From the NCBI GenBank assembly GCA_964406035.1, contig CAYOQB010000004.1, forward strand, positions 16,564 through 80,563: a stretch of DNA of 64,000 bases, written 5' to 3'. The position numbers and the translations under genes are program-made. The DNA comes from JAIEPW01 sp964406035 (lineage in GTDB: Bacteria; Acidobacteriota; Terriglobia; Bryobacterales; Bryobacteraceae). Positions 37,093-44,814 of the stretch are shown here, piece by piece. The stretch's first letter is position 1. Each line of letters starts with the position of its first letter. Under the pieces are notes generated by a model. It was not told the DNA's origin and ran no database searches. It was given only the letters and a program-made list of their open reading frames with translations.

Positions 37093-37524
37093 TTAGTTGC
37101 GGCGCCGCCGGCGCGACTCGAACTCATGGTCGAGGATGCCGCGGACGGCGGGCAGGCAAATTCCGAATTTGGCGGCGAGTATTTCCTCGGAATCGCCCGC
37201 ACAATGGAGGCAATAAATGCACTGGGCCGTGGAGTGGATTTCTCCGGGGAGCCGACCGGCGCCACAGCTCGGGCAGGGGCCGAAGTCCAGGCGGTGGGGC
37301 GCGCGTGCGGTTTCAAAGCCCAGCAAGAAGTCAGGGGAGACCTCGAAACGTTCGCAGAGCTTGAGGAGCGTGGCCAGGCGGAGGTCGCGCGCGAAGCCGC
37401 TTTCCAGGCTGTTGACGGTGGAGACGGCGACTCCGATCTGACGCGCGAGCGCGCGTTGGGAGAGGCGATGGAACTCCCGCAGTCGGATTAACCTGCGCGG
37501 CATCACCTGTTTGAGGGCCAGCAT
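37093..37524 (-). CDS. XRE-family regulator with zinc ribbon, candidate repressor
   Basis: 143 residues. The N-terminal HTH (L-S-Q-R-A-L-A-R-Q-I-G-V-A-V-S-T-V-N-S-L) is Cro/C1-like. The C-terminal half holds a zinc ribbon C-P-S-C-G...C-I-Y-C-L-H-C followed by a second small HTH-like stretch (I-L-A-A-K-F-G-I-C-L-P-A-V). It has no LexA-type protease domain, so it would not respond to SOS self-cleavage. The start at 37524 has GGGAG upstream. It is the only minus-strand regulator of the early block and faces the sigma gene across 113 bases: a plausible lysogeny switch. Confidence 0.75.
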   Translation of the reverse strand: MLALKQVMPRRLIRLREFHRLSQRALARQIGVAVSTVNSLESGFARDLRLATLLKLCERFEVSPDFLLGFETARAPHRLDFGPCPSCGAGRLPGEIHSTAQCIYCLHCAGDSEEILAAKFGICLPAVRGILDHEFESRRRRRN

Positions 37525-37637
37525 AATCGCACGCTCCCGAAGTCCCGGCGTTCCGGTCTAGCCGCACAGTATCCAGTTGACTCTATGATTCCGGTTTTCG
37601 GGCATGATTTTCAAGCGCGGGTCCGCGAATTTAGGGT
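37525..37637. promoter_or_regulatory. Divergent regulatory region between repressor-like and sigma genes
   Basis: The only sizeable divergent gap in the phage early region, AT-richer than its surroundings. On the plus strand TTGACT (37577-37582) precedes a CATGAT-like box, and on the minus strand TTGAAA (37613-37608) is seen. Neither promoter is near consensus. Operators are expected here but no clear palindrome was found by eye. Confidence 0.4.
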
Positions 37638-38114
37638 ATGGCAGCCTGGTGCGCGCAGTACGAGAGCCTGATTCGGGCGATCGCGCGCGGTTTAGCACGG
37701 CAATATTCGGCGTCGACCGAAGATCTTGAGCAGGAAGGCTACGCAGCACTGCTGGCGGTGACAGGGAGACTACGGCCGGAAACGGCGGAGGCGTATGTGC
37801 GGGTGCGGGTGCGGGGGGCGATGTTAGACAGCCTGGCTCGCGAGCTGCGGCAACGGCACGAGGATCTGAGCGAGGACGGGGAATTCCCGTCGCCGCTACC
37901 CAGTCCGGAGGAGGCCGCGGAGGCGGCGGAGAGGACGGGCCGGCTGGCAGCCGCGGTGGATCAACTGCCGGCGCGGCAGCGGACGGTGGTGCGGCTGCGG
38001 CTGCGGGAGGATACACAGACCGAGGTGGGGCGGGAGCTGGGGATTGCGCAGCCGGCGGTGTCGCAACTGGAGCGGCGGGCGGTGAGAAGGCTACGGGACG
38101 CGCTGGCGAGCTAG
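37638..38114 (+). CDS. Phage-encoded sigma-70-family factor, sigma-28-like
   Basis: 158 residues. Region 2 reads D-L-E-Q-E-G-Y-A-A-L-L (core binding) and V-R-V-R-G-A-M-L-D-S-L, close to the R-I-R-G-A-M-L-D of FliA/SigF-type factors. Region 4 has the HTH T-E-V-G-R-E-L-G-I-A-Q-P-A-V-S-Q-L-E. Region 3 is shortened. It could redirect host RNA polymerase to phage late promoters. Divergent from the XRE-zinc candidate repressor. Confidence 0.85.
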   Translation: MAAWCAQYESLIRAIARGLARQYSASTEDLEQEGYAALLAVTGRLRPETAEAYVRVRVRGAMLDSLARELRQRHEDLSEDGEFPSPLPSPEEAAEAAERTGRLAAAVDQLPARQRTVVRLRLREDTQTEVGRELGIAQPAVSQLERRAVRRLRDALAS

Positions 38115-38296
38115 ACGCATGTGTCGCAAGCGCAATGCGCGCGGGTTCCGCCGCTGGCGATCGACCCGGCTCGACAGAGCGGGCTTCCCTGATGCGAGAC
38201 CGGTGAGCCTGCACTGCATTCCGGGCAGCCGTCGACCAGGGGGTAGGACTGGGTGAGTGGTGCGTCTAGTCCGGCAAATGTGTCGTCAGTGTCCAT
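38111..38296 (-). CDS. Small zinc-motif protein on the opposite strand
   Basis: 61 residues. The second half, C-P-E-C-S-A-G-S-P then H-Q-G-S-P-L-C, followed by G-S-I-A-S-G-G-T-R-A-H-C-A-C-D-T-C, resembles a conserved motif of small phage and bacterial proteins that ends in C-x-C-x2-C. Its stop codon overlaps the sigma gene stop on the other strand. No ribosome-binding site was found upstream of the ATG, which lowers confidence. Confidence 0.5.
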   Translation of the reverse strand: MDTDDTFAGLDAPLTQSYPLVDGCPECSAGSPVSHQGSPLCRAGSIASGGTRAHCACDTCV

Positions 38297-38360
38297 GTGC
38301 GGCAGGGTACCACGGGTGCGGCGTGGTTATGGGAGAAGCCGTTGGTCACGATTGGATGGT

Positions 38361-38822
38361 GTGAGCCAAGGAAAGCCCACGGCGGCGGCGGAGCGGCTGC
38401 AGCGGATGCAGGAAGTGGTGGACGAGTTCGGGGTCTTGTACGTCAAGCTGGGTCCGGCGAAAAAGCGCGCGGACCAGTTGCGCCAAGAGATTCTGAGCTG
38501 GGTGGCAAGAGAGCCGGCCGGGAGCGAGGTTCGGTTCGCGGGGCAGACACACGTGGTGACGGTGTCGGCACGGTCGAACGAACGCAGCGTACAGGTGAAG
38601 CGGCTGTACAAGTTGATTGGTTTGAAGCGGCTGCTGGAGATCTGCCAGGTGACTCTGGGCAAGATCGAGTTTCTGAGCCGGGAGCAGCAGAAGCAAGTGG
38701 TGGAGGAGCGGGATTGCGCCGGACCGCGGCAGGTGACGGCAACGCCGCGGTTTGAGCCGGAGCAGGCGAAGTTACCAGAGGCAAGAAGGGAAAACGGGGA
38801 TGGAAGCACTGAACGCGATTGA
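38361..38822 (+). CDS. Phage hypothetical protein, helical
   Basis: 153 residues from the GTG at 38361. A coiled-coil-like N-terminus (A-A-E-R-L-Q-R-M-Q-E-V-V-D-E-F-G) leads to a small beta segment (E-V-R-F-A-G-Q-T-H-V-V-T-V-S-A) and a basic helical end. No family recognised. It overlaps the next gene by 23 bases. Confidence 0.55.
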   Translation: MSQGKPTAAAERLQRMQEVVDEFGVLYVKLGPAKKRADQLRQEILSWVAREPAGSEVRFAGQTHVVTVSARSNERSVQVKRLYKLIGLKRLLEICQVTLGKIEFLSREQQKQVVEERDCAGPRQVTATPRFEPEQAKLPEARRENGDGSTERD

Positions 38823-39084
38823 ATTTCTGCTGGAACAGCAGGTGAAGCATGGGGACAATACCGCGTCCGAGAAAGCAGCGCAGTGCCTGCGGGCTGTGCG
38901 CGAAGAGCGGCTTGGGGCGGTGACGGCGTGGGATGAACACCCGGAAAGCAAGGACGGCAAGCCGGCCGAAACGCCCGCGCCGGAAAGCGAAGACGGGAAG
39001 CCAGCCGAAACGGCCGCGCCAAGCGGGCTGAGCCCCTCGGCGCTGTTGGCGCTATCGCCGCCGCTTTCTCGGATCATGCGGTAG
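38800..39084 (+). CDS. Phage hypothetical protein with tandem E-D-G-K-P-A-E-T repeat
   Basis: 94 residues. A short helical N-terminus (A-I-E-F-L-L-E-Q-Q-V-K-H-G) is followed by two copies of a 13-14-residue repeat built on D-G-K-P-A-E-T-x-A-P, then a hydrophobic C-terminus ending S-R-I-M-R. No family recognised; the repeat is probably disordered. Confidence 0.5.
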   Translation: MEALNAIEFLLEQQVKHGDNTASEKAAQCLRAVREERLGAVTAWDEHPESKDGKPAETPAPESEDGKPAETAAPSGLSPSALLALSPPLSRIMR

Positions 39085-39290
39085 CAAAAAAAAGCACGCC
39101 GGCCCCGTTAAGAACACCGAGGGCGGCGGGTACACTCGTACAGAATTGCGCCACGGTCTCCGTGGCGGCCCCATCCGTGGAAAGGGCGGGACGCGCTCGA
39201 AGGGCGTCCTAAAACCGTCATCCCAGACGGCGCGGCGCAGAGGCGGCGCGAATCCGACTCCCGGTTACCAAAGGACAGTCGAGGTACATC
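39085..39290 (+). ncRNA. Non-coding gap with three hairpins, possible structured RNA
   Basis: In a genome whose genes overlap, these 206 bases carry no convincing gene. Three short perfect stems occur in a row: GCCACGG/CCGTGGC with a 3-base loop (39150-39166), GGACGC/GCGTCC (39189-39209) and CCGTC/GACGG (39215-39230). The first CCACGG can also pair with a second CCGTGG at 39175-39180, giving two mutually exclusive folds. It may be a leader, processing site or small RNA. GC-rich DNA makes short stems common, so confidence is low. Confidence 0.3.
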
Positions 39291-39659
39291 TTGCCGGAGC
39301 TGGTGTGTGCTGGGCGGCTGCGTTTGCTGGACGCCGCCGGAGAGCCGATGCGCTGGGTGGATGAGGACGAAGCGCGGGAACTCGTGAAGCAGGGCGTGGT
39401 GGGGATCCTGAGAACGAAGCGGCGGGTGCGAGCCTTGCAAATGCGCGAACGCATCGCGGCCGCGCCTTCTTCGGGGGGACGTCCAGGGGAGCAGCAGGTT
39501 TCTTCGGCGCGCGACCTGAGGCATCGGGGGCTCCAAGCAGGCTCGGCGCACAGCCGCGAGACGAAGCAGAACCCACGAGGGGTATGGACGATTAACCGGC
39601 TGCCATCGGGGACGCGGCGCATCTTCCTGGCCGTGGTAGAGGACTGCCTGGCGGCATGA
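39291..39659 (+). CDS. Phage hypothetical protein, 122 aa
   Basis: TTG start at 39291 with CGAGGT upstream. The N-terminal 45 residues look folded (L-R-L-L-D-A-A-G-E-P-M-R-W-V-D-E-D-E-A-R then L-V-K-Q-G-V-V-G). The centre is basic and disordered, and the C-terminus is beta-like (G-T-R-R-I-F-L-A-V-V-E-D). No family recognised. Its TGA overlaps the next ATG. Confidence 0.55.
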   Translation: MPELVCAGRLRLLDAAGEPMRWVDEDEARELVKQGVVGILRTKRRVRALQMRERIAAAPSSGGRPGEQQVSSARDLRHRGLQAGSAHSRETKQNPRGVWTINRLPSGTRRIFLAVVEDCLAA

Positions 39660-39928
39660 GGGATCTGATCTCGGAGGAAGCGAGCCCGCTGGAGCGAGCA
39701 GCCAGCGAGGAAGCGGCGCGGCTGCTGCGAGCGGCGATGCGCTCGCTGCCGGACAGACAACGGCATGTGATCGTGCTGGTTTACGAAGAGGATCGGAGCC
39801 TGACGGAGATCGCGGCAGGGTGGCGAGTGTCGGTGGCGGCGGTGAGCCAGGCGCACGCGCGGGCGTTGCGGCGGTTGCGGGCGGAACTGGAGACGGCGGG
39901 CGTGGGGCATGTCCACGAGGTCTTATGA
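39656..39928 (+). CDS. Sigma-70 region-4-only protein
   Basis: 90 residues; ATGA overlap with the preceding gene. The whole protein resembles sigma region 4: S-L-P-D-R-Q-R-H-V-I-V-L-V-Y-E-E-D, then T-E-I-A-A-G-W-R-V-S-V-A-A-V-S-Q-A-H. There is no region 2, so it cannot recognise a -10 box alone. It may act as a DNA-binding regulator, an anti-sigma decoy or a late activator. It is the second sigma-related gene within 2 kb. Confidence 0.75.
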   Translation: MRDLISEEASPLERAASEEAARLLRAAMRSLPDRQRHVIVLVYEEDRSLTEIAAGWRVSVAAVSQAHARALRRLRAELETAGVGHVHEVL

Positions 39929-39938
39929 GGGACGAACG

Positions 39939-40142
39939 GTGAAGCGACTGCTGAAGGGTATGGCGCGGTTGATTGGATCGCCCATGGCGACGGCGATCGC
40001 CAGCGCGGCTTTGAACGCCGCGGTGGAGGCGTTGGCGACGGAGGGGAACGCGGATCCAAGGCACGTGGCGGCGGCTGCCGCGGCGGGAGCGCTGATCGGG
40101 GTGGCCAATCACTTGCGGCAGCCACCGCGCAGGACGAAGTAG
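39939..40142 (+). CDS. Small alanine-rich phage protein
   Basis: 67 residues from the GTG at 39939 (GAGGG 7 bases upstream); an ATG at 39909 would add ten residues and overlap the previous gene. A moderately hydrophobic alanine-rich C-terminal part (A-A-A-A-A-A-G-A-L-I-G-V-A) could be a membrane helix. It is not a convincing holin. Function unknown. Confidence 0.45.
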   Translation: MKRLLKGMARLIGSPMATAIASAALNAAVEALATEGNADPRHVAAAAAAGALIGVANHLRQPPRRTK

Positions 40143-40147
40143 CGGCG

Positions 40148-40589
40148 ATGGCGAGACTGGCGGAGCAGAGCTTCGAACTGGTGGCGGTGGAGCGCTTGCG
40201 ATGCCACCCGGCGAACCCGCGCAGAGGAGACCTGGCGGCGATCGGGGCGAGCATCCAGGCCAACGGATTTTATGGCGCGGTGGTAGCCCAAAGGTCGACG
40301 GGCTACGTGCTGGCGGGCAATCACCGGTTGGAGGCGGCGAGGCGCGAAGGCCTGGCGGAGATCCCGGTGGCGTGGCTGGAGGTGGACGACGCAACGGCGC
40401 TGCGAATCCTGGCGGTAGATAACCGGACGAACGATCTGGCGGGGTACGACGAGGCGGCGCTGGCGGAGCTGCTGCAGCAGATCGAGCGGGACGGGGAGCT
40501 GGCGGCATCCGGATACGACGAGCGGGCTTACCGGGAGGCGCTGGCCGCGGCTGGGATCGCAAACGGACGCGCCAGGGGAGCCGGCGGCG
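40148..40589 (+). CDS. ParB-like N-terminal half of a split phage methyltransferase
   Basis: The first ~145 residues are a ParB/Srx-type nuclease-like domain: L-R-C-H-P-A-N-P-R-R-G-D, then A-S-I-Q-A-N-G-F, V-L-A-G-N-H-R-L-E-A-A-R and A-V-D-N-R-T-N-D. In related phages this domain is fused to a DNA methyltransferase. Here the frame stays open to a stop at 41242, but beyond about 40560 it encodes arginine/glycine-rich nonsense, while the methyltransferase continues in another frame. The end given marks the start of that second frame. Confidence 0.7.
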
Positions 40590-41396
40590 GTGGCCGCGTC
40601 ACGGGCGCAGGAAGTGCGGGAGAAGTGGAAGACGGAGGCCGGGCAACTGTGGCTCCTCCGGAGTGGGCGAAGGGGGCGGGAGCACCGCCTGCTGTGCGGG
40701 GACAGCACCAACGCCGTGGAGATCGCGAGGCTGCTGGAAGGGGCGCGGCCGGCGTTGCTGGCCACCGATCCGCCGTACGGGGTGCGGTACGACAGCGCGT
40801 GGCGCGCGGGAACATCGGGCGGGCAATACGCGTCGGGGACGATCCGGAACGACGACCGGGCGGATTGGAGCGAGGTGTGGGAGCGGTGGCAGGCGCAGGT
40901 GCTTTATGTGTGGCACAGCGGGCTGCACGCGGATGTGGTGAAGCGGGGGATCGAGAAGGCGGGCTTCGAGGTCCGGGCGCAGATCATCTGGCACAAGACA
41001 GCTCCGGTTCTTTCCCGCGGGGCGTACCACTGGCAACACGAGCCGTGCTGGTACGCGGTACGGCAGGGCGTGAGCGCGAACTGGCAGGGAGACCGCAGTC
41101 AGACGACGGTGTGGTCCTGCGGCAACGGGAGCGGCGCGGGGCGGACCGGCGATCCAGCGGATGCGTTTCATGGGGAGCACATCAGCCAGAAACCGGTGGA
41201 GCTGTTCCGGAGGCCGATCCTGAATCACACGGTGGCAGGTGACCTGGTGGCGGAGCCGTTCGCGGGATCGGGTTCGCAGTTCGTGGCGGCAGAGCAGCTC
41301 GGGCGGGTTTGCGCGGGGATGGAGATCGAGCCGGTGCACGTGGCGATGATCCTGGAGCGGATGGCGGAGATGGGACTGGAAGCGAGGCTGGCCTGA
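40590..41396 (+). CDS. Beta-class DNA methyltransferase, C-terminal half of split gene
   Basis: 268 residues from the GTG at 40590 (AGGGGAG 11 bases upstream). It contains H-R-L-L-C-G-D-S-T, motif IV T-D-P-P-Y-G-V, a target region with W-S-C-G-N-G, S-Q-K-P-V-E-L-F-R-R-P-I, and the SAM motif E-P-F-A-G-S-G-S-Q. D-P-P-Y suggests N6-adenine methylation. The usual D-P-F is E-P-F here. The frame is +1 relative to the ParB-like part. In-frame codons just upstream (D-A-P-G-E-P-A-A) look like the missing linker, so one inserted base may have split a fused gene. Confidence 0.8.
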   Translation: MAASRAQEVREKWKTEAGQLWLLRSGRRGREHRLLCGDSTNAVEIARLLEGARPALLATDPPYGVRYDSAWRAGTSGGQYASGTIRNDDRADWSEVWERWQAQVLYVWHSGLHADVVKRGIEKAGFEVRAQIIWHKTAPVLSRGAYHWQHEPCWYAVRQGVSANWQGDRSQTTVWSCGNGSGAGRTGDPADAFHGEHISQKPVELFRRPILNHTVAGDLVAEPFAGSGSQFVAAEQLGRVCAGMEIEPVHVAMILERMAEMGLEARLA

Positions 41397-41411
41397 TCCG
41401 CCTAACCACGC

Positions 41412-42137
41412 TCAGCGGTCAAGCTCCGGTGGCGTTTCAATGAACGCAAAGAACTCCTCGCCTAGGCTGGTGAGCGCGACGGGAAGACCAACGGGCCGGC
41501 CGCCATGCAAGGCAGCACCGCCTTCCATTCGCGCGAGTCCGCGCAACGTCAGATCCTGTGCCACCTGCTCGACAAAATCTCGTTTTTCTGAGAGCTCGGG
41601 GAAAGCTTTGTAGAAGAGATGCGAGAGGCCTACGATTTGTCCATCGAGGCCAAGATGAGGGATTGTGTCTACACCACGGGACTTAGCAAGTCGAATCGGG
41701 TTCTTCAGGAATGTCATCAACGAAGTGTGGGAGGGAGTCATCAGCTCGAGGTGAGCCAAAAATACCGTTTGTTGATCCTGGTCGGGCGCTCTTCCTAGCG
41801 CGACGTTCAGCACGGCGTTTCGGAGTGAATTGAGCTTCTCTCTCTGGTGAGTTTGGAGCGCGATTCGATTCACTTGAAGCACGGCAGTGATGAAAGCATC
41901 ATTGTTGGCAAGGGCCTGGGGCTCGAAGCCGGGGATGCCCGATTCGAGAGCCGCGATTCCTTCCGCCAGCGTGAGGAGCCAGCGGTCCCGCCGCCGGGCC
42001 AGCGGTGGTGGGAAGATTGCGGCAAAAAGCTCGGCAGCTGGTCCGCCAATTACAGGCAACGCAGACAAAGCCGCCTTAGCGGCCAGGTGAGCATGATCCA
42101 AGCGGGTTGGTTGCGGGAGCTTCTCGTGTTCGCCCAT
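41412..42137 (-). CDS. Minus-strand cargo protein A (paralogue of 42183-42833)
   Basis: 241 residues, mostly helical, no membrane helix. It shares with the next gene L-P-Q-P-x2-L-D-H-A, A-A-K-A-x-L-S-x-L-P, R-R-R-D-x-W-L, R-I-A-L-Q-T-H, E-K-L-x2-L-R-N-A-x-L-N, D-Q-Q-x2-F-L-A-H and T-P-S-H. This is an uncharacterised family that occurs sporadically in bacteria. The C-terminal part reads like a small winged helix (V-A-Q-D-L-T-L-R-G-L-A-R-M-E). It is transcribed against the phage genes and placed exactly between the methyltransferase and the terminase, as a typical 'moron'. A defence or superinfection role is inferred from position only. Confidence 0.7.
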   Translation of the reverse strand: MGEHEKLPQPTRLDHAHLAAKAALSALPVIGGPAAELFAAIFPPPLARRRDRWLLTLAEGIAALESGIPGFEPQALANNDAFITAVLQVNRIALQTHQREKLNSLRNAVLNVALGRAPDQDQQTVFLAHLELMTPSHTSLMTFLKNPIRLAKSRGVDTIPHLGLDGQIVGLSHLFYKAFPELSEKRDFVEQVAQDLTLRGLARMEGGAALHGGRPVGLPVALTSLGEEFFAFIETPPELDR

Positions 42138-42182
42138 GCAGAAATAATCGCATTCTCGGACGGAGCGCTGATCTGAAACCTC

Positions 42183-42833
42183 TTAAGGAGATTCTGATGG
42201 TCGGCGCTGAAGGTTGGGTGGGGCTTGGATGAAGGCGAGGAATTGCGCGCCGAGCTCGGTGACGGTCACCGGCGAAAGTGGAGTGAAATTGTCTCTGGCG
42301 CGTTTGAAATTCACCAAGCCCCTTGCTTCCAGGTCATGAGCTAATCGTTTGACGAACGCTGTCCGGATCCGAAATTCGGGGTAGGTTTCCTCCCGCGGGT
42401 TCCGGTAAAAGCGCAGCACGCGGATGTGGGAGGGGGTTAAGGTCTCGATGTGCGCGAGGAACATGGCCTGCTGATCTTCGTCGGGGTGGGTTGCGATCGC
42501 CATGTTGAGAAGGGCGTTGCGGAGCGCTTCCAACTTTTCCTTCCGATGCGTTTGTAAGGCGATGCGGGAGGCCTGAAAGAATCCGGAATAGAAGGCTTCG
42601 TTCTTAAAGAGCGACTCGGGGCTGAGTCCTTCGACTTTGGCGCAAAGGGTAGCCACATCATCGGCGATGGTCTGGAGCCACCAGTCTCTGCGGCGAACAT
42701 ACGTCGGTGTCAGATAGGCCCCGAACAACTCCACCAGCGGGCCACCGAAAGGAAGCACTGACAAGATCGCCTTTGCGGCGGTGAAAGCGTGATCCAAGTC
42801 TTCTGGCTGCGGGAGCTTGTTGTCCTCGCTCAT
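42183..42833 (-). CDS. Minus-strand cargo protein B (paralogue of 41412-42137)
   Basis: 216 residues, clearly related to the preceding protein over its whole length, with a shorter C-terminal part lacking the ~25-residue insert around the G-L-D-G-Q-I-V of protein A. Upstream in the two-gene operon; 45 bases separate the genes. No catalytic motif is visible. The conserved R-I-A-L-Q-T-H...E-K-L-x2-L-R-N-A core is the most likely functional surface. The start faces the small terminase gene across 54 bases, which must hold promoters in both directions. Confidence 0.7.
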   Translation of the reverse strand: MSEDNKLPQPEDLDHAFTAAKAILSVLPFGGPLVELFGAYLTPTYVRRRDWWLQTIADDVATLCAKVEGLSPESLFKNEAFYSGFFQASRIALQTHRKEKLEALRNALLNMAIATHPDEDQQAMFLAHIETLTPSHIRVLRFYRNPREETYPEFRIRTAFVKRLAHDLEARGLVNFKRARDNFTPLSPVTVTELGAQFLAFIQAPPNLQRRPSESP

Positions 42834-42887
42834 GGAGGAATGATCGCACCTTCGGCGACGACGTGGACTAAAAACGCGAATTGACGT

Positions 42888-43496
42888 GTGGCGAAGGAAT
42901 GGGAGCGACAGGAAGGCGAGTCGGGGCGGGCATTTCGGGCGTTCACGCAGTACCGGGATCTGGGACCGGGGCGGAGCCTGAACGCGGCGTACACGGCGTC
43001 GCGGGAGGCGAAAGAGGAGCTGCGGGCGCCAGGGACCTGGTACGAGTGGTCGGCCAGGTTCCGGTGGGTGGAGCGGGCGGCGGCGTGGGACGCATTCCTG
43101 GACGGGGAGCGGCTGCAGGCGCGAGCGAAGAGAGAGCGGGAGCTGGAGCGGCGACGGTTCGAGTTCGAGCTGAAGAACCAGGAACGGCTGGAGCGGCGGG
43201 TGGAGAAGATGGAGGCCGTTCTGGACAAGGCGGACGTGGCGCCGATCACGGACGTGTGGCGGGATGAATGCCGGGAGGCCGAGGACGGGACGGCGACGAA
43301 GTTCAAGACGCGGGTGAAGGGCATCAGCTACTCGGGCTATGCGCGCCTGGTGAAGGAAACGAACGCTACCGCCAAGCAGGCGATCACGGGGGTGCGGGAA
43401 GCCGAGCCGGGCGGCGAGGACGCGCCGGCGCCGGTGGCGGCAGCCGGTGAGTTTGTGTGGGTGAAGCCGGAAGGGGAGCCGGGCGGTGAGGCGTGA
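42888..43496 (+). CDS. Phage terminase small subunit-like protein
   Basis: 202 residues, GTG start. The N-terminus S-G-R-A-F-R-A-F-T-Q-Y-R-D-L-G-P, then S-L-N-A-A-Y and W-Y-E-W-S-A-R-F-R-W-V-E-R-A-A-A-W-D is the pattern found directly upstream of large terminase genes. It combines an HTH-like DNA-binding head with a coiled coil (E-R-E-L-E-R-R-R-F-E-F-E-L-K). It should recognise the packaging site. Overlaps the large subunit gene by 11 bases. Confidence 0.78.
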   Translation: MAKEWERQEGESGRAFRAFTQYRDLGPGRSLNAAYTASREAKEELRAPGTWYEWSARFRWVERAAAWDAFLDGERLQARAKRERELERRRFEFELKNQERLERRVEKMEAVLDKADVAPITDVWRDECREAEDGTATKFKTRVKGISYSGYARLVKETNATAKQAITGVREAEPGGEDAPAPVAAAGEFVWVKPEGEPGGEA

Positions 43497-44814
43497 GATC
43501 CGCTATGCGCCGTTCCGGAGCCAACTGCGTTTTCACTTAAGCGAGGCGCGGATCCGGGGCTTCAGCGGGCCGGTGGGGAGCGGCAAGAGCGCGGCACTAT
43601 GCCAGGAAGCGTTGAAGCTGGCGTATCTGAACGCGGGGCGGGTGGGGCTGATCGGCGCGCCGACGTACCCGATGCTGCGGGACTCGACGCGGTCGGCGTT
43701 TCTGAGCGCGCTGGAGGAAAACGGCGTGCCGCACACGTTTCTGAAGGCTGATAACGCCGTGCGGCTGCAAGAGTGCGGCAGCGAGGTGTTGTTCCGGAGC
43801 CTGGAGCAGTACGAGCGGCTGCGGGGTACGAACCTGGCATGGTTCGGCATCGACGAGCTGACGTATTGCCGGGAGGAGGCGTGGAGCCGGCTGGAAGCGC
43901 GGCTGCGCGATCCGCGGGCGAAGCGGCTGGGCGGGTTCGCGGTTTGGACGCCGAAGGGATTCGACTGGGTTTGGAAGCGGTTTGTGGGTCCGGAGCGGAC
44001 GCCAGGGTATGAAGCGGTGCTGGCGTCGCCGGGCGAGAACACGACGCTGGGGGACTACTACGAGCGGTTGAAAGCCTCGTATGACGAGCGGTTTTACCGC
44101 CAGGAATGCCTGGGGGAGTACCTGCCGCAGTTCGCGGGGCAAGCGTATTACTCGTTCGAGCGGAAAGGGAACGTGGGGGCGTGCGAGTTCGACGCGCGCT
44201 GGCCGTTGTGCTGGAGCCTGGACTTCAACATCGATCCGATGTGCGCGGTGATCGCGCAGGTAGTGGACGTAACGCCGCGGGAAGAGGCGCTGCGGGGCAG
44301 GCGGAAGCGGCTGATCCGGGTGCTGGACGAGATCGTGCTGGGCGACTCACGGACAGTGGAGGCGGGGCGGGAGTTCCTGAAGCGCATCGAGCCGTTATAC
44401 GCGCGGGGTCTGACCGCGATTGAGGTGTATGGAGACGCGAGCGGGGCGGCGCGGCACACCTCGAGCCTGGAAACCGATTGGAGGCTGCTGCGGGAGATGA
44501 CGCGAGGCGAACACCGGGCGGTATTCCAGTTTCGCGTGGCTGCGGCGAATCCGAGCGTGCGGGAGCGGGTGACAGCGGTGACGACCGCGCTGCGATCGGC
44601 GAGCGGGGAACGGGCAATTGTGATCGATCCGCGGTGCAAGGAGCTGATCGCGGACCTGGAGCAGGTGGCCTGGAAGCGGGACGCAGCGGGGAATGCGAGG
44701 GACGAACTGGACAAGTCAGACCGGAAGAGGACGCATATCAGCGACGCGCTGGGATACCTGGTTTGGAGCGTGACGCGGGCGCAGGGCGGGCCGCGTCCGG
44801 AGGTGCTGCTATGA
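43486..44814 (+). CDS. terL: Terminase large subunit
   Basis: 442 residues, GTG start with AAGGGGAG upstream. ATPase domain: Walker A G-P-V-G-S-G-K-S (28-35) and Walker B F-G-I-D-E-L (120-125). RNase-H-like nuclease: D246 in S-L-D-F-N-I-D, D317 in V-Y-G-D-A-S-G, D420 in I-S-D-A-L-G-Y. It packages DNA into the prohead and cuts concatemers. Complete and apparently functional. Confidence 0.95.
   Translation: MRREIRYAPFRSQLRFHLSEARIRGFSGPVGSGKSAALCQEALKLAYLNAGRVGLIGAPTYPMLRDSTRSAFLSALEENGVPHTFLKADNAVRLQECGSEVLFRSLEQYERLRGTNLAWFGIDELTYCREEAWSRLEARLRDPRAKRLGGFAVWTPKGFDWVWKRFVGPERTPGYEAVLASPGENTTLGDYYERLKASYDERFYRQECLGEYLPQFAGQAYYSFERKGNVGACEFDARWPLCWSLDFNIDPMCAVIAQVVDVTPREEALRGRRKRLIRVLDEIVLGDSRTVEAGREFLKRIEPLYARGLTAIEVYGDASGAARHTSSLETDWRLLREMTRGEHRAVFQFRVAAANPSVRERVTAVTTALRSASGERAIVIDPRCKELIADLEQVAWKRDAAGNARDELDKSDRKRTHISDALGYLVWSVTRAQGGPRPEVLL

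Noticed and set aside
39939..40142. Holin
   Set aside because: Only one weak alanine-rich segment, wrong neighbourhood and no endolysin nearby.
39108..40562. 484-codon minus-strand open frame
   Set aside because: Proline/arginine/serine-rich shadow covering the sigma-like and ParB-like genes.
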